DNA of 64,000 bases. Source: Hydractinia symbiolongicarpus (Eukaryota; Cnidaria; Hydrozoa; Anthoathecata; Hydractiniidae). Positions 1 through 8,200 of the stretch are shown piece after piece. The stretch is from the NCBI RefSeq assembly GCF_029227915.1, contig NC_079882.1, positions 15,574,501-15,638,500 on the forward strand. Direction: 5' to 3'. A program made the position numbers and the translations under genes. Below the pieces are notes generated by a model. It was not told the DNA's origin. It ran no database searches and worked only from the letters and a program-made list of their open reading frames with translations. Numbering within the stretch: position 1 is the first letter of the stretch; each line of letters opens with the position of its first letter.

Positions 1-249
1 AAAGGACTAGGTCAATGGTGACCTGCGCAGACCGGTGAAACCACGTGATTAACGCGTAGGGCCTTTATTAGACTGCAAAGGGCCATATTACAGCCCTTAT
101 AGGACTGTGCACGTAGTTAAGAGAGTTCTAAGGCAACTTCGCCAATGAAAACGACTTGGGACGTTGTAGCGCATTGAGACTGTAAGGACTTGGCCAATGG
201 TAACCTGCGCAGAGAGGTGAAACCACGTGATTTACGTGTGAGGCCTTTA
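1..249 (+). repeat. Left-edge monomers: partial I, then H
   Basis: The window opens inside an I-type monomer (AAAGGACTAGGTCAATGG, GATTAACGCGTAGGG), followed by an H-type monomer at 68-249 with the GGGCC/GCCCTT head and AGAGAGTTCTAAGG. The same I-H pair precedes A again at 1087-1450, 4369-4732 and 6119-6482. The left edge is therefore a continuation of the array, not its end. Confidence 0.93.
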
Positions 250-795
250 TTAGACTGCAAAAGGCCATATTACAGCCTTTATAGGACTGTGCACGTAGTT
301 AAGAGTGTTGTAAGGCAACGGCGCTAATGAAAACGACTTGGGACGTTGTAGCGCATTGAAATTGGAAGGACTAGGCCAATGGTAACCTGCGCAGACCAGT
401 GAAACCACGTGATTTACGTGTGAGGCCTTTATTAGACTGCAAAAGGCCATATTACAGCCTTCATAGGACTGTGCACGTAGTTAAGAGTGTTCTAAGGCAA
501 CTTCGCCAATGAAAACGACTTGGGACGTTGTAGCACATTGAGATTGTGAGGACTAGGCCAATGGTAACCTGCGCAGACAGGTGAAACCACGTGATTTACG
601 TGTGAGGCCTTTATTAGACTGCAAAAGGCCATATTACAGCCTTTATAGGACTGTGCACGTAGTTAAGAGTGTTGTAAGGCAACTTCGCTAATGAAAAGGA
701 CTTGGGACGTTGTAGTGCATTGAGACTGGAAGGAATAGTCCAATGGTAACCTGCGCAGGCAGATGGAACCACGTGATTTACGTGTGAGGCCTTTA

Positions 796-904
796 TTAGA
801 CTGCAAAAGGCCATATTACAGCCTTTATAGGAAATTGGAAGGACTAGGCCAATGGTAACCTGCGCAGACCGGTGAAACCACGTGATTTACGTGTGAGGCC
901 TTTA
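796..904 (+). repeat. Truncated monomer, 109 bp (73 bp deletion)
   Basis: The sequence jumps from TTTATAGGA straight to AATTGGAAGG. This removes the stretch from ACTGTGCACG to GCGCATTG that should lie between. The A-type tail (AAATTGGAAGG) identifies the right side. The two sides share GA at the junction, so a 2 bp microhomology is possible. An identical truncated unit occurs 5032 bp downstream. Confidence 0.95.
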
Positions 905-1086
905 TTAGACTGCGAAAGGCCATATTACAGCCTTTATAGGACTGTGCACGTAGTTAAGAGTGTTCTAAGGCAACTTCGCCAATGAAAACGACTTGGGACG
1001 TTGTAGCACATTGAGATTGTGAGGACTAGGCCAATGGTAACCTGCGCAGGCAGATGGAACCACGTGATTTACATGTGAGGCCTTTA

Positions 1087-1268
1087 TTAGACTGCAAAAG
1101 GCCATATTACAGCCTTTATAGGACTGTGCACGTAGTTAAGAGTGTTGTAAGGCAACGGCGCTAATGAAAACGACTTGGGACGTTGTAGCGCATTGAGACT
1201 GAAAGGACTAGGTCAATGGTGACCTGCGCAGACCGGTTAAACCACGTGATTAACGCGTAGGGCCTTTA
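1087..1268 (+). repeat. Subfamily I monomer (representative)
   Basis: Diagnostic features are GACTGAAAGGACTAGGTC, AATGGTGACCTGCGC and GATTAACGCGTAGGG (or GATTAACGTGTAGGG). A subset begins CCATAATACAGCC and GTGGACGTAG. From 25990 to 51119 most copies lost 2 bp to give GTGGACAGTTAAG (180 bp units at 25990, 29816, 36376, 39472, 42019, 44204, 46387, 48934 and 51119; the I-headed chimera at 33278 shares it). Derived I2 (56378, 58711, 60862) has GACTGGAAGG and GATTAACGTGTGAGG. Confidence 0.87.
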
Positions 1269-1424
1269 TTAGACTGCAAAGGGCCATATTACAGCCCTTA
1301 TAGGACTGTGCACGTAGTTAAGAGAGTTCTAAGGCAACTTCGCCAATGAAAACGACTTGGGACGTTGTAGCGCATTGAGACTGTAAGGACTTGGCCAATG
1401 GTAACCTGCGCAGAGAGGTGAAAC

Positions 1425-1439
1425 CACGTGATTTACGTG
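1425..1439. repeat. CACGT-GATTT-ACGTG dyad (one per monomer)
   Basis: Each monomer contains CACGT, a 5-base spacer and ACGTG, a 5 bp inverted repeat whose left arm overlaps the palindrome CACGTG. These coordinates are one example. CACGTG is the classic E-box/G-box core bound by bHLH and plant bZIP proteins; any binding here is inference. Variants include CAGGTG (many J), CATGTG (59231, 61383, 63897), AACGTG after E, and GATTAACGCG in early I. Confidence 0.85.
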
Positions 1440-1442
1440 TGA

Positions 1443-1467
1443 GGCCTTTATTAGACTGCAAAAGGCC
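1443..1467. repeat. GGCCTTT/AAAGGCC inverted repeat (hairpin 1)
   Basis: GGCCTTT at 1443-1449 and AAAGGCC at 1461-1467 are perfect reverse complements around an 11-base loop. The left arm includes the AGGCCT palindrome. The right arm is shared with hairpin 2, so only one of the two can form at a time. The pattern recurs in most monomers. It is a structural feature of the satellite; there is no adjacent gene for it to terminate. Confidence 0.85.
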
Positions 1468-1481
1468 ATATTACAGCCTTT
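1461..1481. repeat. AAAGGC/GCCTTT inverted repeat (hairpin 2)
   Basis: AAAGGC at 1461-1466 pairs with GCCTTT at 1476-1481 around a 9-base loop (CATATTACA). In H monomers both arms change together to AAGGGC and GCCCTT, which keeps 6 pairs. In I2 and H' only the left arm changed, giving one G-T (G-U in RNA) pair. G monomers (AAAAGC) lose one pair. Confidence 0.82.
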
Positions 1482-1516
1482 ATAGGACTGTGCACGTAGT
1501 TAAGAGTGTTGTAAGG

Positions 1517-1549
1517 CAACGGCGCTAATGAAAACGACTTGGGACGTTG
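1517..1549. repeat. CAACG/CGTTG dyad in monomer centre
   Basis: CAACG at 1517-1521 is the reverse complement of CGTTG at 1545-1549. A second internal copy, AACG at 1533-1536, can pair with CGTT at 1545-1548 around an 8-base loop. The right arm (GACGTTGTAG) is one of the best conserved stretches, while the left arm varies by subfamily (GCAACTTCG in B, GCAATGGCG in D, GCAAAAGCG in F). The longer dyad is therefore subfamily-specific. Confidence 0.65.
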
Positions 1550-1632
1550 TAGCGCATTGAAATTGGAAGGACTAGGCCAATGGTAACCTGCGCAGACCGG
1601 TGAAACCACGTGATTTACGTGTGAGGCCTTTA

Positions 1633-1814
1633 TTAGACTGCAAAAGGCCATATTACAGCCTTTATAGGACTGTGCACGTAGTTAAGAGTGTTCTAAGGCA
1701 ACTTCGCCAATGAAAACGACTTGGGACGTTGTAGCACATTGAGATTGTGAGGACTAGGCCAATGGTAACCTGCGCAGACAGGTGAAACCACGTGATTTAC
1801 GTGTGAGGCCTTTA
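1633..1814 (+). repeat. Subfamily B monomer (representative)
   Basis: Diagnostic features are GTTCTAAGGCAACTTCGCC and GCACATTGAGATTGTGAGG. Derived forms are B2 (GAGACTGTGAGG, as at 11950, 21976 and 33640) and B3 (CACATTGAGACTGG then CCAATGGAAACCTGC, as at 42381, 44566 and 54013). Confidence 0.88.
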
Positions 1815-1996
1815 TTAGACTGCAAAAGGCCATATTACAGCCTTTATAGGACTGTGCACGTAGTTAAGAGTGTTGTAAGGCAACTTCGCTAATGAAAAGG
1901 ACTTGGGACGTTGTAGTGCATTGAGACTGGAAGGAATAGTCCAATGGTAACCTGCGCAGGCAGATGGAACCACGTGATTTACGTGTGAGGCCTTTA
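1815..1996 (+). repeat. Subfamily C monomer (representative)
   Basis: Diagnostic features are GCAACTTCGCTAATG, AATGAAAAGGACTTG, GTAGTGCATTG, GGAATAGTCC and GCAGGCAGATGG. The derived form C' has ACTTAAGAGTGTTCTAACGC and is seen at 26352, 30178, 42745, 44930 and 54377. Confidence 0.88.
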
Positions 1997-2178
1997 TTAG
2001 ACTGCAAAAGGCCATATTACAGCCTTTATAGGACTGTGCACGTAGTTAAGAGTGTTGTAAAGCAATGGCGCTAATGAAAACGACTTGGGACGTTGTAGCA
2101 CATGGAGACTGGAAGGACTAGACCAATGGTAACCTGCCCAGGCAGGTGAAACCACGTGATTTATGTATGAAGCCTTTA
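1997..2178 (+). repeat. Subfamily D monomer (representative)
   Basis: Diagnostic features are GTAAAGCAATGGCGC, GCACATGGAGACTGG and CTAGACCAATGG, with the tail GTATGAAGCCTTTACTAG. In the tail the AGGCCT motif is lost and the next monomer starts CTAGACTGC. Copies include 3456, 13773, 16873, 24895, 28721, 33822, 35463, 36920, 52209 and 54741. Confidence 0.88.
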
Positions 2179-2360
2179 CTAGACTGCAAAAGGCCAAATT
2201 ACAGCCTTTTTAGGACTGTGCACGTAGTTAAGAGTGTTGTAAGGCAACGGCGCTAATGAAAACGACTTGGGACGTTGTAGCGCATTGAAATTGGAAGGAC
2301 TAGGCCAATGGTAACCTGCGCAGACCGGTGAAACCACGTGATTTACGTGTGAGGCCTTTA

Positions 2361-2545
2361 TTAGACTGCAAAAGGCCATATTACAGCCTTTATAGGACTG
2401 TACACGCAAGAGTTAAGAGTGTTGTAAAGCAATGGCGCTAATGAAAACGACTTGGGACGTTGTAGCGCATTGAGACTGTAAGGACTAGGCCAATGGTAAC
2501 CTACGCAGACAGGTGAAACAACGTGATTTACGTGTGAGGCCTTTA
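2361..2545 (+). repeat. Subfamily E monomer, 185 bp (representative)
   Basis: E carries a 3 bp insertion, reading GTAAGAGTTAAGAG or GCAAGAGTTAAGAG where others read GTAGTTAAGAG. It also has CCTACGCAGACAGG and often GAAACAACGTG. This length marker recurs at 2361, 3820, 4915, 7393, 8852, 9947, 12314, 14137, 15232, 17237, 19059, 20154, 22340, 23435, 25259, 27262, 29085, 31270, 32547, 34186, 35827, 37648, 43473 and 50388. None is recognised after 50388. Confidence 0.93.
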
Positions 2546-2727
2546 TTAGACTGCAAAAGGCCATATTACAGCCTTTATAGGACTGTGCACGTAGTTAAGA
2601 GTGTTGTCAAGCAAAAGCGCTAATGAAAACGACTTGGCAGGTTGTAGCGCATTGAGACTGGAACGACTAGTCCAATGGTAACCTGCACAGGCAGATGGAA
2701 CCACGTGATTTACGTGTGAGGCCTCTA
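2546..2727 (+). repeat. Subfamily F monomer (representative)
   Basis: Diagnostic features are AAGCAAAAGCGC, CTTGGCAGGTTG, CGACTAGTCC and CCTGCACAGGCAGATGG. Right of 25 kb the GGCAGG site is usually GGGATG (25626, 29452, 39108, 43840), and in the last block GGGAGGTGG (56742, 59257, 61408). Each later block therefore carries its own F variant. Confidence 0.88.
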
Positions 2728-2909
2728 TTAGACTGCAAAAAGCCAAATTACAGCCTTTATAGGACTGTGCACGTAGTTAAGAGTGTTGTAAGGCAACAGC
2801 GCTAATGAAAACGACTTGGGACGTTGTAGCGCATTGAGACTGGAACGACTAGTCCAATGGTAACCTGCACAGGCAGATGGAACCACGTGATATACGTGTG
2901 AGGCCTTTA
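2728..2909 (+). repeat. Subfamily G monomer (representative)
   Basis: It normally opens with AAAAAGCCAAATTAC and carries GGCAACAGCGC, CGACTAGTCC and GCACAGGCAGATGG. The opening destroys the AAAGGC arm of the local hairpin. F followed by G is one of the most stable pairs in the array (2546, 4005, 15599, 17604, 19426, 25626, 39108, 43840, 56742 and others). Confidence 0.88.
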
Positions 2910-3091
2910 TTAGACTGCAAAGGGCCATATTACAGCCCTTATAGGACTGTGCACGTAGTTAAGAGAGTTCTAAGGCAACTTCGCCAATGAAAACGACTTG
3001 GGACGTTGTAGCGCATTGAGACTGTAAGGACTTGGCCAATGGTAACCTGCGCAGAGAGGTGAAACCACGTGATTTACGTGTGAGGCCTTTA
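2910..3091 (+). repeat. Subfamily H monomer (representative)
   Basis: Diagnostic features are AAAGGGCCATATTACAGCCC in the head, AGAGAGTTCTAAGG, GGACTTGGCC and GCAGAGAGGTG. The head has paired changes in both hairpin arms (AAGGGC and GCCCTT). H almost always follows I in blocks left of 52 kb. In derived H' (53831, 56560, 61044) the right arm is GCCTTT and the centre reads CAACTTTGCC. Confidence 0.88.
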
Positions 3092-4732
3092 TTAGACTGC
3101 AAAAGGCCATATTACAGCCTTTATAGGACTGTGCACGTAGTTAAGAGTGTTGTAAGGCAACGGCGCTAATGAAAACGACTTGGGACGTTGTAGCGCATTG
3201 AAATTGGAAGGAGTAGGCCAATGGTAACCTGCGCAGACCGGTGAAACCACGTGATTTACGTGTGAGGCCTTTATTAGACTGCAAAAGGCCATATTACAGC
3301 CTTTATAGGACTGTGCACGTAGTTAAGAGTGTTCTAAGGCAACTTCGCCAATGAAAACGACTTGGGACGTTGTAGCACATTGAGATTGTGAGGACTAGGC
3401 CAATGGTAACCTGCGCAGGCAGATGGAACCACGTGATTTACATGTGAGGCCTTTATTAGACTGCATAAGGCCATATTACAGCCTTTATAGGACTGTGCAC
3501 GTAGTTAAGAGTGTTGTAAAGCAATGGCGCTAATGAAAACGACTTGGGACGTTGTAGCACATGGAGACTGGAAGGACTAGACCAATGGTAACCTGCCCAG
3601 GCAGGTGAAACCACGTGATTTATGTATGAAGCCTTTACTAGACTGCAAAAGGCCAAATTACAGCCTTTTTAGGACTGTGCACGTAGTTAAGAGTGTTGTA
3701 AGGCAACGGCGCTAATGAAAACGACTTGGGACGTTGTAGCGCATTGAAATTGGAAGGACTAGGCCAATGGTAACCTGCGCAGACCGGTGAAACCACGTGA
3801 TTTACGTGTGAGGCCTTTATTAGACTGCAAAAGGCCATATTACAGCCTTTATAGGACTGTACACGCAAGAGTTAAGAGTGTTGTAAAGCAATGGCGCTAA
3901 TGAAAACGACTTGGGACGTTGTAGCGCAATGAGACTGTAAGGACTAGGCCAATGGTAACCTACGCAGACAGGTGAAACCACGTGATTTACGTGTGAGGCC
4001 TTTATTAGACTGCAAAAGGCCATATTACAGCCTTTATAGGACTGTGCACGTAGTTAAGAGTGTTGTAAAGCAAAAGCGCTAATGAAAACGACTTGGCAGG
4101 TTGTAGCGCATTGAGACTGGAACGACTAGTCCAATGGTAACCTGCACAGGCAGATGGAACCACGTGATTTACGTGTGAGGCCTCTATTAGACTGCAAAAA
4201 GCCAAATTACAGCCTTTATAGGACTGTGCACGTAATTAAGAGTGTTGTAAGGCAACAGCGCTAATGAAAACGACTTGGGACGTTGTAGCGCATTGAGACT
4301 GGAACGACTAGTCCAATGGTAACCTGCACAGGCAGATGGAACCACGTGATTTACGTGTGAGGCCTTTATTAGACTGCAAAAGGCCATAATACAGCCTTTA
4401 TAGAACTGTGGACGTAGTTAAGAGTGTTGTAAGGCAACGGCGCTAATGAAAACGACTTGGGACGTTGTAGCGCATTGAGACTGAAAGGACTAGGTCAATG
4501 GTGACCTGCGCAGACCGGTGAAACCACGTGATTAACGTGTAGGGCCTTTATTAGACTGCAAAGGGCCATATTACAGCCCTTATAGGACTGTGCACGTAGT
4601 TAAGAGAGTTCTAAGGCAACTTCGCCAATGAAAACGACTTGGGACGTTGTAGCGCATTGAGACTGTAAGGACTTGGCCAATGGTAACCTGCGCAGAGAGG
4701 TGAAACCACGTGATTTACGTGTGAGGCCTTTA
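3092..4732 (+). repeat. 9-monomer HOR (1641 bp), ABDAEFGIH
   Basis: The order is A B D A E F G I H from 3092, 3274, 3456, 3638, 3820 (185 bp), 4005, 4187, 4369 and 4551. Loss of C and gain of I relative to 1451-3091 leave the length unchanged. The D-A-E-F-G core is spaced 1459 bp (8 monomers) from its counterpart, while the flanking A and H are spaced 1641 bp (9 monomers). The unit is copied at 8124-9764. Confidence 0.92.
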
Positions 4733-5281
4733 TTAGACTGCAAAAGGCCATATTACAGCCTTTATAGGACTGTGCACGTAGTTAAGAGTGTTGTAAGGCA
4801 ACGGCGCTAATGAAAACGACTTGGGACGTTGTAGCGCATTGAAATTGGAAGGACTAGGCCAATGGTAACCTGCGCAGACCGGTGAAACCACGTGATTTAC
4901 GTGTGAGGCCTTTATTAGACTGCAAAAGGCCATATTACAGCCTTTATAGGACTGTGCAGGTAAGAGTTCAGAGTGTTGTAAAGAAATGGCGCTAATGAAA
5001 ACGACTTGGGACGTTGTTGCGCATTGAGACTGTAAGGACTAGGCCAATGGTAACAAACGCAGACAGGTGAAACCACGTGATTTCCGTGTGAGGCCTATAT
5101 TAGACTGCAAAAGGCCATATTACAGCCTTTATAGGACTGTGCACGTAGTTAAGAGTGTTGTAAAGCAACGGCGCCAGTGAAAACGACTTGGGACGTTGTA
5201 GCGCATTGAGACTGTAAGGACTAGGCCAATGGTAACCCGCGCAGACAGGTGGAACCACGTGATTTACGTGTGAGGCCTCTA

Positions 5282-8200
5282 TTAGACTGCAAAAGGCCAT
5301 ATTACAGCCTTTATAGGACTGTGCACGTAGTTAAGAGTGTTGTAAGGCAACGGCGCTAATGAAAACGACTTGGGACGTTGTAGCGCATTGAAATTGGAAG
5401 GACTAGGCCAATGGTAACCTGCGCAGACCAGTGAAACCACGTGATTTACGTGTGAGGCCTTTATTAGACTGCAAAAGGCCATATTACAGCCTTCATAGGA
5501 CTGTGCACGTAGTTAAGAGTGTTCTAAGGCAACTTCGCCAATGAAAACGACTTGGGACGTTGTAGCACATTGAGATTGTGAGGACTAGGCCAATGGTAAC
5601 CTGCGCAGACAGGTGAAACCACGTGATTTACGTGTGAGGCCTTTATTAGACTGCAAAAGGCCATATTACAGCCTTTATAGGACTGTGCACGTAGTTAAGA
5701 GTGTTGTAAGGCAACTTCGCTAATGAAAAGGACTTGGGACGTTGTAGTGCATTGAGACTGGAAGGAATAGTCCAATGGTAACCTGCGCAGGCAGATGGAA
5801 CCACGTGATTTACGTGTGAGGCCTTTATTAGACTGCAAAAGGCCATATTACAGCCTTTATAGGAAATTGGAAGGACTAGGCCAATGGTAACCTGCGCAGA
5901 CCGGTGAAACCACGTGATTTACGTGTGAGGCCTTTATTAGACTGCGAAAGGCCATATTACAGCCTTTATAGGACTGTGCACGTAGTTAAGAGTGTTCTAA
6001 GGCAACTTCGCCAATGAAAACGACTTGGGACGTTGTAGCACATTGAGATTGTGAGGACTAGGCCAATGGTAACCTGCGCAGGCAGATGGAACCACGTGAT
6101 TTACATGTGAGGCCTTTATTAGACTGCAAAAGGCCATATTACAGCCTTTATAGGACTGTGCACGTAGTTAAGAGTGTTGTAAGGCAACGGCGCTAATGAA
6201 AACGACTTGGGACGTTGTAGCGCATTGAGACTGAAAGGACTAGGTCAATGGTGACCTGCGCAGACCGGTTAAACCACGTGATTAACGCGTAGGGCCTTTA
6301 TTAGACTGCAAAGGGCCATATTACAGCCCTTATAGGACTGTGCACGTAGTTAAGAGAGTTCTAAGGCAACTTCGCCAATGAAAACGACTTGGGACGTTGT
6401 AGCGCATTGAGACTGTAAGGACTTGGGCAATGGTAACCTGCGCAGAGAGGTGAAACCACGTGATTTACGTGTGAGGCCTTTATTAGACTGCAAAAGGCCA
6501 TATTACAGCCTTTATAGGACTGTGCACGTAGTTAAGAGTGTTGTAAGGCAACGGCGCTAATGAAAACGACTTGGGACGTTGTAGCGCATTGAAATTGGAA
6601 GGACTAGGCCAATGGTAACCTGCGCAGACCGGTGAAACCACGTGATTTACGTGTGAGGCCTTTATTAGACTGCAAAAGGCCATATTACAGCCTTTATAGG
6701 ACTGTGCACGTAGTTAAGAGTGTTCTAAGGCAACTTCGCCAATGAAAACGACTTGGGACGTTGTAGCACATTGAGATTGTGAGGACTAGGCCAATGGTAA
6801 CCTGCGCAGACAGGTGAAACCACGTGATTTACGTGTGAGGCCTTTATTAGACTGCAAAAGGCCATATTACAGCCTTTATAGGACTGTGCACGTAGTTAAG
6901 AGTGTTGTAAGGCAACTTCGCTAATGAAAAGGACTTGGGACGTTGTAGTGCATTGAGACTGGAAGGAATAGTCCAATGGTAACCTGCGCAGGCAGATGGA
7001 ACCACGTGATTTACGTGTGAGGCCTTTATTAGACTGCAAAAGGCCATATTACAGCCTTTATAGGACTGTGCACGTAGTTAAGAGTGTTGTAAAGCAATGG
7101 CGCTAATGAAAACGACTTGGGACGTTGTAGCACATGGAGACTGGAAGGACTAGACCAATGGTAACCTGCCCAGGCAGGTGAAACCACGTGATTTATGTAT
7201 GAAGCCTTTACTAGACTGCAAAAGGCCAAATTACAGCCTTTTTAGGACTGTGCACGTAGTTAAGAGTGTTGTAAGGCAACGGCGCTAATGAAAACGACTT
7301 GGGACGTTGTAGCGCATTGAAATTGGAAGGACTAGGCCAATGGTAACCTGCGCAGACCGGTGAAACCACGTGATTTACGTGTGAGGCCTTTATTAGACTG
7401 CAAAAGGCCATATTACAGCCTTTATAGGACTGTACACGCAAGAGTTAAGAGTGTTGTAAAGCAATGGCGCTAATGAAAACGACTTGGGACGTTGTAGCGC
7501 ATTGAGACTGTAAGGACTAGGCCAATGGTAACCTACGCAGACAGGTGAAACAACGTGATTTACGTGTGAGGCCTTTATTAGACTGCAAAAGGCCATATTA
7601 CAGCCTTTATAGGACTGTGCACGTAGTTAAGAGTGTTGTCAAGCAAAAGCGCTAATGAAAACGACTTGGCAGGTTGTAGCGCATTGAGACTGGAACGACT
7701 AGTCCAATGGTAACCTGCACAGGCAGATGGAACCACGTGATTTACGTGTGAGGCCTCTATTAGACTGCAAAAAGCCAAATTACAGCCTTTATAGGACTGT
7801 GCACGTAGTTAAGAGTGTTGTAAGGCAACAGCGCTAATGAAAACGACTTGGGACGTTGTAGCGCATTGAGACTGGAACGACTAGTCCAATGGTAACCTGC
7901 ACAGGCAGATGGAACCACGTGATATACGTGTGAGGCCTTTATTAGACTGCAAAGGGCCATATTACAGCCCTTATAGGACTGTGCACGTAGTTAAGAGAGT
8001 TCTAAGGCAACTTCGCCAATGAAAACGACTTGGGACGTTGTAGCGCATTGAGACTGTAAGGACTTGGCCAATGGTAACCTGCGCAGAGAGGTGAAACCAC
8101 GTGATTTACGTGTGAGGCCTTTATTAGACTGCAAAAGGCCATATTACAGCCTTTATAGGACTGTGCACGTAGTTAAGAGTGTTGTAAGGCAACGGCGCTA

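Larger units (their letters stand above)
1451..1632 (+). repeat. Subfamily A monomer (representative)
   Basis: Diagnostic features are GTAAGGCAACGGCGCTAATG in the centre and GCGCATTGAAATTGGAAGG, with AAATTGG replacing the usual GAGACTGG. It is 182 bp and 46.7% G+C, with 10 CpG. It is the commonest form left of 23 kb. Other clear copies start at 250, 3092, 4733, 12132, 15050, 22158, 25077, 34004, 38561 and 48023. Confidence 0.9.
1451..3091 (+). repeat. 9-monomer HOR (1641 bp), ABCDAEFGH
   Basis: The nine monomers start at 1451, 1633, 1815, 1997, 2179, 2361 (185 bp), 2546, 2728 and 2910, giving 8x182 + 185 = 1641 bp. The next unit (3092-4732) has the same length but lacks C and gains I. An equivalent unit lies 5032 bp downstream at 6483-8123. 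Confidence 0.93.
250..5281 (+). repeat. 5032 bp, 28-monomer segment, copy 1
   Basis: Monomer order is A B C t B I H A B C D A E F G H A B D A E F G I H A E' J', where t is a 109 bp truncated monomer. The length equals 24x182 + 3x185 + 109 = 5032 bp. The segment is followed directly by a second copy starting at 5282. Inside it lie two 9-monomer HORs, and blocks such as A-E-F-G recur at 1459 bp spacing (2179 and 3638). The left boundary is placed at 250 because the preceding monomer is H here but J' before the second copy. Confidence 0.95.

Noticed and set aside
432-613. CENP-B box (the TTCG...GGGA resemblance in CTTCGCCAATGAAAACGACTTGGGA-like stretches of B and H monomers)
   Set aside because: The required pattern NTTCGNNNNANNCGGGN is not met: the base after TTCG plus four is T rather than A, and CGGG is absent at the required spacing. 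I found no match on either strand of the common monomers.
796-904. Insertion-site scar of a mobile element at the truncated monomers
   Set aside because: The junctions are simple losses with 1-3 bp shared bases. There are no inverted termini, target-site duplications or foreign bases.
1443-1481. Rho-independent transcription terminator
   Set aside because: The hairpins are short and are not followed by a T run. They occur in every monomer with no upstream gene.
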